A stretch of DNA of 38,384 bases from Bacteroidales bacterium (lineage in GTDB: Bacteria > Bacteroidota > Bacteroidia > Bacteroidales > UBA12170), in the NCBI GenBank assembly GCA_029938465.1, contig JAOZUW010000003.1, positions 10,674 to 49,057 on the forward strand, written 5' to 3'. How positions within the stretch are numbered: the stretch's first letter is position 1; every line of letters begins with the position of its first letter. Positions 16,604-25,048 of this stretch are shown here, piece by piece. Position numbers and translations under genes: made by a program. A model generated the notes under the pieces. The model did no database searches. It was not told where the DNA came from and saw nothing but the letters and a program-made list of their open reading frames with translations.

Positions 16604-18102
16604 TGGATGATAATTTTTTGAGTTTGAAAAAAGTTTTCTGCTTGGAGATAAATAATATACATTCCGGAATCAAGCTTATTAGTTGCTATCACGCATTGAT
16701 TGGTTAATGAAGTTGTTAGATATAACTTTCCGGATAAATTGTAAATACTTAAATTTATAGGCGTGTTTTGAAATGTTTCTATATGAAGAGGTTCATTATT
16801 TTTTAGTATGCTTGGGTATAACTTCACCAAGGTTTTTCTCTCTAATTGTTGTACATTAGAATTAAGTGTGCCAAAATAACCTATACGCTGTCCTTCAAGG
16901 ATATAATCACTTTCTATTTTGAGTTGGGGATTATTGCCACCCGAAGGAATAAAAAATGTTTTTGTAGCATCATGATCCAGAAACCTTAATGATTCGTTAG
17001 CTCTAACGCCGTTAACACTTGGATAAGCATCGTAATAAATAGGGGCAGCGCCTTCGTTGGTGATTTCTACTATCGACGAATCGGCAGAAGCTTTAAACGA
17101 AATGATTTTAAAGCGATATCCGGTAGCCATGCTTGCTTGCTTTATTCTTTCAATAGTTTGGTATTTAGGCTGGTCAGCGCCTATCATATAAGTGATATGA
17201 AAACGTGCTGAGGCATCTTCAAAAGATTCGCCGTGAGCACCGTTGGGGAGATCAAGGACGTGTTCCTGATCGTAATTGGTATAGTAATTTAGTTCTCCTC
17301 CTGCAGGCGCTATTTGGTATCTGTTTCTATCGAAAAAATTCCAATTTAACTCGTTATACTGAGCATGTTCTGAACTCATAAAGCTGTCATCAAAAAGGCC
17401 AAATACAATATCCAACATTTCTGGTTGTTCTTCTAAGGGAGAGTATTTATTATCAGCTGCATCAATAGAGATACTCCAATAAGTATTGAGCCAAACACTA
17501 TCTAAATGTTCAAAAAAGACAGTTTGAAATTCTTTGCTAGGAAAGGTTACCCCTAATTCAAAAGGGCCGTCATAAATATGATATTCGCCCCATAAGCCGA
17601 AGCCTACTTGAACAAAAGCCAAACGAGGATCCTGATCATATTTTTCGGCAAATTGAGTATAAAATTCCAAAGAAAAGCGTTTTAATTCTTCGTTTGTCCA
17701 ATCGGGAAACCATGTGGTTTGTCCTTCTGAAACACCTTCAGTTTCATTATAGTCTGGGCGTTCTTTTATATAATCGGGCACCGATGTTTCTTGTCCCACA
17801 TAAGCATAACGAAAGCGAAAAATGGCTTGATGATTACGCGAAGCAATATCGCTTAACTTTTCTTCTACTTTTGACCAATCATACACACCGCTATCGCTAA
17901 CAATATCGTTGAATAGCATATAGGAAAACTCCAATGAAACGGCATCGGTATTGGTATAGCTACCTTGCCAAAAAACAATTCCTGTCATGGGTTGCACTTC
18001 CGTTATTTCTTGATCAATGGCAATATCAATAAAATCGCCTTTTGTTTGGCTTTGTATGCCAAGGCTTATAAGAGTGAGGATTAATAAATAGATATTTTTC
18101 AT
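16600..18102 (-). CDS. DUF4832-like secreted protein with T9SS sorting domain, putative glycosidase
   Basis: I choose the ATG at 18102 (500 residues) over the GTG at 18117 because the signal peptide then begins MKNIYLLILT. The body (about 25-340) looks like a glycosidase-type barrel. It shares aligned blocks with the 1043-residue protein three genes away in this window: AIFRFRYAY, VGFGLWGEYHIY (Glu173), DDSFMSS, APAGGELNYYT (Glu270), RFHITY and TGYRFKI. A beta domain (about 345-415) and a T9SS tail (KLYPSILKNNEPLHI, then SGMYIIYLQAE) follow. It is therefore likely secreted and surface-anchored. It is coupled to GH36 by a 4-base overlap. The enzymatic role is inferred; no characterised homologue is known to me. 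Confidence 0.72.
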   Translation of the reverse strand: MKNIYLLILTLISLGIQSQTKGDFIDIAIDQEITEVQPMTGIVFWQGSYTNTDAVSLEFSYMLFNDIVSDSGVYDWSKVEEKLSDIASRNHQAIFRFRYAYVGQETSVPDYIKERPDYNETEGVSEGQTTWFPDWTNEELKRFSLEFYTQFAEKYDQDPRLAFVQVGFGLWGEYHIYDGPFELGVTFPSKEFQTVFFEHLDSVWLNTYWSISIDAADNKYSPLEEQPEMLDIVFGLFDDSFMSSEHAQYNELNWNFFDRNRYQIAPAGGELNYYTNYDQEHVLDLPNGAHGESFEDASARFHITYMIGADQPKYQTIERIKQASMATGYRFKIISFKASADSSIVEITNEGAAPIYYDAYPSVNGVRANESLRFLDHDATKTFFIPSGGNNPQLKIESDYILEGQRIGYFGTLNSNVQQLERKTLVKLYPSILKNNEPLHIETFQNTPINLSIYNLSGKLYLTTSLTNQCVIATNKLDSGMYIIYLQAENFFQTQKIIIQ

Positions 18103-18138
18103 AATTTCTATATTCACGTTTTAAGTATTATTCAAGCA

Positions 18139-19008
18139 TTAATCGTCTTCCAAAGATAATATAAACATAGAGGCTACTGCTAACCCCATACCTACTAAAA
18201 TCATATAATGAGGGATTATTTGATACATTATAAGTGAAATAACAACCGTTATAACCGGTGCTACCGCATTTGTTAAAGGGCTTACCACAATAGCTTTACC
18301 ATAACGGAAAGCAAAAACAATTGTAAGTGCTCCAATAGCGTTGAGTATTTGAATAGCAAAAGCCAAATATGGGCCATTAGCCGAATAGTTGATAGTCTGC
18401 GACCAATCAGTCATTAGCAAAGCTATTGGAGCTAGCATCAAACCGGTAATAGTCATATAAAAGAAAATACTTTCGGCTTTCATAGTTTTGTTGGCAAACT
18501 TCATAAAATAGGCTTGTAAGCCCCAAGCTAAGAAAACCAATAAGGCAAATACCAACCAACCATAACCACTTATTGTGGCTTCAGGATCTTGGAATGATAA
18601 AAAGGGAATGGCAATAAGAGCTAGTACTATTCCAACCCAACCCTTGGGGCTGGCTTTTTCTTTGAGGAAAAAAACGGAAAGTAAAATAGTGATAACGGGT
18701 GAGAGTGAAATAATGGGAAATATAAGATATGCAGGGCCGCTTACAATAGCTCCTGTTAATAAAGCCAATTGTCCTCCAGCACCAGTGAAGCCGATAATAA
18801 GCCCAAAAATAATGGACCTTTTATCTGTATCTAATTTCCAGTCAATCAATTTTAATGCTACCAAAGCAGGAATGATCATTGTTAAGGACCAAACCACATA
18901 TATCAATGTTCCGGGAAATCCGGCATTGGCAGAAATTTCCGTTAACGCTCCCCAAACTCCCCAAAAAAGGGTGGTGATAAGAGCATAGATTAACCATAGT
19001 TTTTTCAT
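18139..19008 (-). CDS. DMT-superfamily (EamA-type) transporter
   Basis: The 289-residue protein has ten predicted membrane segments in two EamA halves. Recognisable parts are FWGVWGALTEISANAG in helix 1, GPAYLIFPIISLSPVITILLS ending in FLKEKASPKGWVGI at the end of the first half, and the matching VSPLTNAVAPVITVVIS in the second. The family exports or imports small metabolites, including sugars in some branches. It sits 21 bases upstream of the second DUF4832-like gene (counted from GTG 18117) and inside the utilisation locus, so carrying a sugar across the inner membrane is a reasonable inference. Confidence 0.85.
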   Translation of the reverse strand: MKKLWLIYALITTLFWGVWGALTEISANAGFPGTLIYVVWSLTMIIPALVALKLIDWKLDTDKRSIIFGLIIGFTGAGGQLALLTGAIVSGPAYLIFPIISLSPVITILLSVFFLKEKASPKGWVGIVLALIAIPFLSFQDPEATISGYGWLVFALLVFLAWGLQAYFMKFANKTMKAESIFFYMTITGLMLAPIALLMTDWSQTINYSANGPYLAFAIQILNAIGALTIVFAFRYGKAIVVSPLTNAVAPVITVVISLIMYQIIPHYMILVGMGLAVASMFILSLEDD

Positions 19009-19112
19009 TCTTTATTTTTTTGGTTGTTAAAACACAAGTTTATTTAACTAAATGTAGTTTTGTACTAGATTTTATCTCTCTTACTAACAATCGGTTTTTC
19101 AATGTTTTAGTA

Positions 19113-22100
19113 TTAAATCACTATTAGTTTTCTTCTAATTATTTTTTTCTCTCCTCTCAGTTGAACAATATAAACTCCTTTTGATAATTCAGGATGGTAA
19201 ACAGAAATGAATTTTTGTCCAGAAACCAAACCTGAAAAAACCTGATAAAGTGGTTTTCCATTAAAATCAAGAATTTGTATTTCTGTTTTTTGAGGAGCTA
19301 AACTATATAATTCAATTTTACTATGTTCCGTCATAGGATTTGGATATAATTTCATCTCTGTTTCAAACTCGTCTATGGAACTATTAGCACTTGGAATTAA
19401 CCAACGAACAGCTGTTAGTGGTGAGCGCAAAATATCTCTAAAAGAAAACATTCGGTAATAATATACAGTGGTGCTATCCAAATTATGATCTAAATAGTAC
19501 ATCGTTGTATTTGATGGATTGACTAAGTTTTCAAAATGTGAACTGTCTCCTACAGAACGCTGGATAGTATAGCCACTCACGTCTGAATTAAACCACCACT
19601 TTACTTTTATGGTTCCATAGGGATCGTTTACAGATGGTATTAACTGAAAATTCTCAGGAGGACTTATGGTATTGAAATTTAAAAAGAAAACTTCTTCGTT
19701 TTCTTGTAGCATACTTTCCCTATTAATGCTAGCGAAGGTATAGAAACCTGCCACATCTGATGAAAACAAATCGGAATAAGTTAATTTGGCTTCTACAAAC
19801 TGACCAGACAAAACGGTTTCTATCATTTTATCAAAGCTCCATTGATTTTCTGAATATGTAAATAACGAGTCATTGCTAATTTTGTATTGAAACTCACTTA
19901 TGTTTTGATTGATATAAATTTGATAACTGTTTATTTCCTCTGACTGAAGAGAATAGTAGAAATCTGTAGAAGTATTATAAAACCGAAGTGCAGCCATTCC
20001 ATTTTGATCTGCAGTAATTATAGGCTCTAAAAGATTCCAGTCTTCGTTTTCACCATCCAGGTTTATATCTACATATTCTGCGCCTTCACCATTTACTAGG
20101 ACATAAGAAGAATAGGTAAAAGATGTGTGTCTCCTTCCATCGCTAAACTGGAGCCTATAATTATATCCATTACCATTCTCTACATTTATATCGGAATAGG
20201 CAAACTGATTTGCTTGAACGCTACTGAAAACATGTTCATAATCACCTCCATCTACCGAGCGTTGTAAAATAGCGGTTATGCCATTTGTTATAGGAGGAGC
20301 AGTCCAATAAACCACGACTCTGTTTGCGTTTATTTTAGCTTCTACAAAGGCAGGAGCAACTAGGAGTATGTTTTTCCTATAGTTTATAAAACCTTCGTTT
20401 TGAAAAGGTAAAAATGAGTTTGAATTTTCAGTAAAAGCAAGAGTTAAGCTGTTTTTCTCTAAATAACTATCCATTTGATTTGCGGCAAGTTTAAGTTCAA
20501 TTACTGCATTGTTTTCTGCTGTTTCAACATCTTGGATAAATGTCCAATCCCATGAATTACCATCACCATAATAACTATAGAGGCTTCCGTTTTCTATCAA
20601 ATAATCTGCACCGCTTTCTTGCCAATTGCTTGCTAAGTATCCGCTGCTTGAGGATTCATCGGTATTTAAAAACAGTTGCCATTCATTGCTTAAGTTTTCT
20701 CCACTAATTAAAAAGAAAAGGCTATCAGTGGTATTATAAACTTTAATTTTTTGAGCGTTTTGAGAAGATGTAGTATAGACTGAAGAAATATCGGACCAAT
20801 CATCTGTTAAACCATCAATAATAATATGAATGTCTTCCTGAACTTCAGGGTTATTAGCTGAAAAAAAGCTCCCTCCTTCATATATTTCAGTAGTGCTTTC
20901 AGTATTTATTGAAAGAGTGTGTAACAGAGAGTTATAAGCTGTTTCAGATTCCCAAATATTTTCATTAGCTAATTGAATAGTGTATTCTATTCTGTTGTGT
21001 AGAGAATTCATAGGGTCGGGTAATTGCAAAAACATTTCATAATCACCCAAAACAATATCATTTGGTAAGCCAGCCTGAATATTTAAACGAATGGTATCTT
21101 GCATAGGCCAAAAACGAGGATCGGTTTGTACATAGTGGACGTATTCACTTCCTTCATTATTTCTTAGAATTATTTTCACATCACGAGGATTGGTAACATT
21201 GGCAAAACCATCATTATATAATTTCAGGTTTATTTGAACGCCACCCAAGGGTTTGCTTTCCTCAGTAATTAGAGCATCAATAAGTCTGTATCTATATCCT
21301 AGTCGTTTTTCAATTTCGGTATAACAACCGCCATCTATCCACTGACCAAAAACCCCTGAATGATAACCACGGTTGAGGTAAGTCCAATGAAAACGCTCCA
21401 TTTCGTAAATGGCATTATCGCATTCTGATAAGGTGTTTTCGTTACAAGTTTCGCCACCAACCACGGTATATTTACTATCATCTTCTAAGTAGGCTTTTTC
21501 TAGATCGACATTCTGGTAGGTTCCATAGTCGGTAGTTGATGCCAAAAAACAATCGTTATGATGAGCAATACGAGCAATAGGAGTATCTTGATAGGCTTCC
21601 TCTGCTGTGATGGCAGTATAATCATCAATAGGAATCATATTTATTTTAAAGAATGGAGTACGTAATTGAATCATCCTTTGTGGAATGGCATCTAGCAAAG
21701 CATGTACTATATCTCTTCGCCAGCCCATTTGTTCCTCGTTAATATTACCTGGAGATGTGGAATAATAATCGGTATAAAACCATTCGCCCCAAGTACCAAT
21801 AAATCCAGCTTGTATTGCAAAAATTATATCGGAGTTGGCTTGTAATACATGTTTTATTTGAGCAATATGGCCTAAGACTATATCAATGGGAGCGTCGCCA
21901 TAAGGTGAAGTCTGTGTTTCGGTATAAGTAAAACGAGGGATAGCCTTTATTCCTGCTTGCCTAATAATAGCAAAATCGGAATGCATTTTACGCAAATACC
22001 AAGCTGGAATACTACTCGACACATAATCATCTAATGGAAAATTATAATAAACCAAGGAGATGTTTTCTTCTAATCTGAAGTTTATAAAATCTTCTAAATC

Positions 22101-22244
22101 TGCTTCGCTTACAGCATTATAGAATCCTCTTTCTGGATTTACAATAACGTTTTCGGAGGATTGGTATTGGATGAAAGTTTGGGCTTGAACGGTACCCATT
22201 ATTATAAATAAAATAAGGGAGAAAAAAATACTAAGCTGTTTCAT
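19113..22244 (-). CDS. DUF4874/DUF4832 multidomain T9SS protein, putative glycosidase
   Basis: The 1043-residue protein has a signal peptide (1-22, ending VQAQ), then DUF4874 (NPERGFYNA at 36-44, KAIPRFTYTE near 100) and DUF4832 (IARIAHHNDCFLAS near 223, VVGGETC at 261-267, RFHWTY at 284-289). QAGFIGTWGEWFY holds Glu154 and VVGGE holds Glu265, two invariant-looking acids placed as in retaining TIM-barrel glycosidases (inference). Next come two CBM9/DOMON-like beta-sandwiches (starting IDGLTDDWSD and INLDGENEDWN), each followed by an FN3-like module, and a T9SS tail (KLYPNPMTEHSKIELY). It should be displayed at the surface. It lies downstream of the SusCD/PKD group with 290 bases between, with candidate promoter and hairpins there. 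Confidence 0.82.
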   Translation of the reverse strand: MKQLSIFFSLILFIIMGTVQAQTFIQYQSSENVIVNPERGFYNAVSEADLEDFINFRLEENISLVYYNFPLDDYVSSSIPAWYLRKMHSDFAIIRQAGIKAIPRFTYTETQTSPYGDAPIDIVLGHIAQIKHVLQANSDIIFAIQAGFIGTWGEWFYTDYYSTSPGNINEEQMGWRRDIVHALLDAIPQRMIQLRTPFFKINMIPIDDYTAITAEEAYQDTPIARIAHHNDCFLASTTDYGTYQNVDLEKAYLEDDSKYTVVGGETCNENTLSECDNAIYEMERFHWTYLNRGYHSGVFGQWIDGGCYTEIEKRLGYRYRLIDALITEESKPLGGVQINLKLYNDGFANVTNPRDVKIILRNNEGSEYVHYVQTDPRFWPMQDTIRLNIQAGLPNDIVLGDYEMFLQLPDPMNSLHNRIEYTIQLANENIWESETAYNSLLHTLSINTESTTEIYEGGSFFSANNPEVQEDIHIIIDGLTDDWSDISSVYTTSSQNAQKIKVYNTTDSLFFLISGENLSNEWQLFLNTDESSSSGYLASNWQESGADYLIENGSLYSYYGDGNSWDWTFIQDVETAENNAVIELKLAANQMDSYLEKNSLTLAFTENSNSFLPFQNEGFINYRKNILLVAPAFVEAKINANRVVVYWTAPPITNGITAILQRSVDGGDYEHVFSSVQANQFAYSDINVENGNGYNYRLQFSDGRRHTSFTYSSYVLVNGEGAEYVDINLDGENEDWNLLEPIITADQNGMAALRFYNTSTDFYYSLQSEEINSYQIYINQNISEFQYKISNDSLFTYSENQWSFDKMIETVLSGQFVEAKLTYSDLFSSDVAGFYTFASINRESMLQENEEVFFLNFNTISPPENFQLIPSVNDPYGTIKVKWWFNSDVSGYTIQRSVGDSSHFENLVNPSNTTMYYLDHNLDSTTVYYYRMFSFRDILRSPLTAVRWLIPSANSSIDEFETEMKLYPNPMTEHSKIELYSLAPQKTEIQILDFNGKPLYQVFSGLVSGQKFISVYHPELSKGVYIVQLRGEKKIIRRKLIVI

Positions 22245-22257
22245 CTTTTTAATTTTT

Positions 22258-22273
22258 ACATAATTAATTATGT
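22258..22273. repeat. 16-bp perfect palindrome in the leader of the DUF4832 gene
   Basis: ACATAATTAATTATGT is self-complementary and ends 13 bases before the ATG at 22244. It could be an operator or an mRNA hairpin near the ribosome site. A/T richness raises the chance of coincidence. Confidence 0.35.
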
Positions 22274-22293
22274 CATTTTAGTGCTTCATCATC

Positions 22294-22314
22294 ATTTTTG
22301 TAGGAGACAAAAAT
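22294..22314. repeat. 8-bp inverted repeat in the leader of the DUF4832 gene
   Basis: ATTTTTGT and ACAAAAAT flank a five-base loop (AGGAG on plus, CTCCT on minus). It lies between the candidate promoter (22320-22354) and the 16-bp palindrome. No T run follows on the minus strand, so it is not an evident terminator. Confidence 0.35.
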
Positions 22315-22319
22315 TTTGC

Positions 22320-22354
22320 CAAAACTACACTTTGTTGGTTTAATTTACTCCCAA
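22320..22354 (-). promoter_or_regulatory. Candidate promoter of the DUF4832 gene
   Basis: On the minus strand TAGTTTTG (22320-22327) matches TAnnTTTG and a TTG lies at 22352-22354. The spacing of 24 bases is longer than the usual 19-20, so strength is doubtful. It would give a leader of about 70 bases. Confidence 0.3.
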
Positions 22355-22393
22355 AACATAGGGTTAAAGATATTCTTAATTATAAAGAGAAGC

Positions 22394-22428
22394 AAGAAAA
22401 CAAGAGATATTTATCCCTTAGTTTTCTT
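22394..22428 (-). terminator. Possible terminator or attenuator after the PKD lipoprotein gene
   Basis: AAGAAAAC (22394-22401) pairs with GTTTTCTT (22421-22428). The 19-base loop may form an inner AGATA/TATCC-like stem. Read on the minus strand the hairpin is followed by the T-rich GCTTCTCTTTATAATT. It may partly separate the catabolic/SusCD genes from the enzyme genes downstream. Confidence 0.3.
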
Positions 22429-22534
22429 ACCTCTAAGTTTGGTCAATTTAGTTTGTGCCTCAATAAATCAAACTATAAACAATGAAAAAGAATTCACTCG
22501 TATTATCAAGCGTATCCTTTTTCAGTGCTTTTAT

Positions 22535-23458
22535 TTATCTCATATCTAAGATGAAGCATGTTTGACGAGTACCACCTTCTTGTGTAGCATCAGGAATAAA
22601 ACCAACTTCGGCCCAATCAGCGTTGCTTAAGAAATTACCTACTCCTATAACATCACCATCTAGTCCAGGAACTTTTGCTCTGTCGAAACCGAGTTCAGCT
22701 ACTACATAGATACCATCTTGTTTGATAGTTCCCATTACGAAGGCATTTGCTGGCCATTCTTGTTCTTCCCAAGCCCACTCATCTGCGCCTGGTGTACCAA
22801 TATACATGAATGTATATGAAGCTTGTTCTCCTGTAAAAGGTGCTGCTTCCACAAGATAATCAACACCAGAAGCTGGCCATAACCAAGATTTTGCTCCAGT
22901 TAAGCTATCATTATCAATGTCAAACATATAATCATTTTGGAATTCATCATCTACGCTTCCTTCAAACTTCAAATAAGCATAAATAAAATCAGCATCATAA
23001 TCGAATTTTGCTTCAGAAACAATACCAGAATTATCACCTAAAGCCACGACATATTCTGCACCAGTTACAACATCCCAATCGGCTAAAGAATTATCTGTTA
23101 AATCAATTCTTGTCTTCTTGTCTACTTTTACAGCTGTAGAAATTGGATGTGTGCCACTTTGAGAATCTGTTACTGTAAGTGTTACAGTATATTCTCCTTT
23201 TAATTCATAAGTATGAACAGGATCTTTTTCGGTAGAAACATTACTATCACCAAATTCCCAAGCATAAGTTACAGTACCGCTAACATCACTTTCATTAGTA
23301 AATGTTACAGTTTTTCCATCTGCTACAAACGAAAACAAAGCTTCACCTGTAATAGCAGGAGTAGTATCATCGTCATCATCGTCTTTTTTACAAGCATTAA
23401 AGACCACACTTAGTCCAAATACCATCATTGCTAAAAATAAAAAATTTCTCTTTTTCAT
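22535..23458 (-). CDS. PKD-domain surface lipoprotein, SusE/F-position glycan-binding candidate
   Basis: The 307-residue protein has a lipoprotein signal with Cys23 (lipobox FNAC) followed at once by KKDDDDDD, an acidic stretch like the export signal that places Bacteroidota lipoproteins on the cell surface. Residues about 38-115 form a PKD domain (YAWEFGDSNVSTEKDP, GEYTVTLTVTDSQSG). The remainder (about 118-307) is a beta-sandwich beginning IDLTDNSLADWD, with FDIDNDSLTG and SGVDYLVEAAP. This matches the pattern of the carbohydrate-binding-like modules in the DUF4832 protein downstream. Its place right after susD, 55 bases on, suggests a glycan-binding partner of the SusCD importer. Confidence 0.82.
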   Translation of the reverse strand: MKKRNFLFLAMMVFGLSVVFNACKKDDDDDDTTPAITGEALFSFVADGKTVTFTNESDVSGTVTYAWEFGDSNVSTEKDPVHTYELKGEYTVTLTVTDSQSGTHPISTAVKVDKKTRIDLTDNSLADWDVVTGAEYVVALGDNSGIVSEAKFDYDADFIYAYLKFEGSVDDEFQNDYMFDIDNDSLTGAKSWLWPASGVDYLVEAAPFTGEQASYTFMYIGTPGADEWAWEEQEWPANAFVMGTIKQDGIYVVAELGFDRAKVPGLDGDVIGVGNFLSNADWAEVGFIPDATQEGGTRQTCFILDMR

Positions 23459-23513
23459 AATATTAAGTTTTAGTTGTTAATTAATTTATTAGTTGATTTA
23501 TTTAATTTTCTAA

Positions 23514-25037
23514 TTAATTCTGCACACACAATTCATTGGCTAATATCTCATCCACTGGTATATAATAAATAATTCGCGAATCGTCATAAGGGATTTCTAA
23601 GTTATCGTAGCCTGTTGGGCTTGTAGATAAATCGATATCAGGAGGTGTTAAACCTGCAATATGATATCCCCAATAATTTCTTTTAATGGTGCGGTGATTT
23701 CTAATTAAATCTGTTGCACGGAAGCCTTCAAAAGCCAACTCTCTGCTTCTCTCGTCTAAAACCACATCGAGTATGGTTTTTCCAGAGGGAACACTATTCA
23801 CTAAATTATCAGCCAAACCACGTTTTTTTCTGATCTCGTTTACCATAGCAAGCGCATTACTTTCGTCGCCTTTTTTGGCATAAGCCTCTGCTTTATTCAA
23901 ATACATTTCGGCTAAGCGGAACATGATAGGAGAGCTTAAATTAGGATCTCCATCTTGAAAAGAAAACTTAGTGATATAAAATACTTCAATACCATTTTTA
24001 GTTCTTACTGCACCATTATCATTAAATGAAGTGTCGATATAAGTAAGGCGAACATCATTTAAATTTTCGGCTAATAAGTTTCTATAAGGAAGGCTTGCAA
24101 ACTCTTCGCCCCAACCTGAATTACCATCGGAATAAAGCATGGAAGCAATGGATCCAAATTTTCCTCGGTTGTCAACGGGAGTAAAAGCAATAGCCCAAAT
24201 GGTCTCGTTATGACTTAATGAACTTGCAAATAAGCCTGGATAAGAAGAAGCGGTTTCTAAAGCAAATCGCCCTGAATTGATTACCTGATCGGCATATTCT
24301 ATAGTTTTATCATTATTCTCCATATTTAAATATACCCTTGAAAGCAAAGCTTGAGCAGCTTGTTTTGATGCATATTCGCTTCCTCTTTGGCTATTCATGA
24401 ATTCTACGGCCTTATTTAAATCGGAGATAATAAAATCATAGGTTTCTTGAATGGTAGCTCTGGCCTTTTGGGATTCACCCGAAGTTGAATTTCTGATAAT
24501 AACCCCCAAATTAGTTGATGGGTCACCTGTAGTATAGGCTATAGAATAAAACTTCAATAAATTGAAATGAACAAAAGCTCTGATAAAATAGTTTTCACCA
24601 AGCATTTGTTTTTGGGCATTATCATCGGTTCCCTGCTCTTCGAGTATTTCAATAACAGTATTAGCTCCATTGGCAATTTTATAGGAGATATACCAAAAGA
24701 AGCGTGAGTTAGCCTGATCTGGTGAATGGGTATAGGTAAAGCTGTAATATAAAGGATCTTCCGTTTTTTGTCCGCAAACAATTTCATCACTTGCAAAATC
24801 CGATAATTGAAAATACTGTCGTAAATACATATTATTGTCATCAACAAAACCATTAAAATCTACTTGGTTTTTAAAGAGCGCATAATTCCCATTGGTTACA
24901 TTAATAATTCCATCAGATGTATTACCTATACTTTCAGTAGAAATCTGATTAGTTGGAGCTACATCCATTTTGCCGCAACTTGCCAAAATAATGGCAAAAG
25001 CAGCTAATATCCATCTGTTTTTATATAAATTCTTCAT
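23514..25037 (-). CDS. susD: SusD/RagB-family outer-membrane glycan-binding lipoprotein
   Basis: From the ATG at 25037 the protein has 507 residues. An in-frame ATG at 25043 would add two residues and cannot be excluded. The lipobox LASC gives a lipidated cysteine at about residue 21. SusD hallmarks are the TPR-helical body with AEMYLNKAEAYAKKG, ALAMVNEIRKKRGL and LDERSRELAFEGFRATDLIR near the C-terminus, typical of RagB/SusD. It caps the SusC barrel and captures oligosaccharide. It follows susC with 5-11 bases between, so the pair is cotranscribed. The ligand is not readable from sequence; context suggests a galactosamine-containing glycan. Confidence 0.95.
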   Translation of the reverse strand: MKNLYKNRWILAAFAIILASCGKMDVAPTNQISTESIGNTSDGIINVTNGNYALFKNQVDFNGFVDDNNMYLRQYFQLSDFASDEIVCGQKTEDPLYYSFTYTHSPDQANSRFFWYISYKIANGANTVIEILEEQGTDDNAQKQMLGENYFIRAFVHFNLLKFYSIAYTTGDPSTNLGVIIRNSTSGESQKARATIQETYDFIISDLNKAVEFMNSQRGSEYASKQAAQALLSRVYLNMENNDKTIEYADQVINSGRFALETASSYPGLFASSLSHNETIWAIAFTPVDNRGKFGSIASMLYSDGNSGWGEEFASLPYRNLLAENLNDVRLTYIDTSFNDNGAVRTKNGIEVFYITKFSFQDGDPNLSSPIMFRLAEMYLNKAEAYAKKGDESNALAMVNEIRKKRGLADNLVNSVPSGKTILDVVLDERSRELAFEGFRATDLIRNHRTIKRNYWGYHIAGLTPPDIDLSTSPTGYDNLEIPYDDSRIIYYIPVDEILANELCVQN

Positions 25038-25048
25038 AGTCATCTTTT

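Noticed and set aside
18575-18988. Plus-strand ORF of 137 codons
   Set aside because: It lies entirely antisense to the DMT transporter, whose membrane pattern is clear; the ORF is a shadow.
22316-22549. Plus-strand ORF (77 codons) in the gap after the PKD lipoprotein gene
   Set aside because: It overlaps a likely minus-strand promoter, hairpins and the end of the lipoprotein gene, and has no family resemblance.
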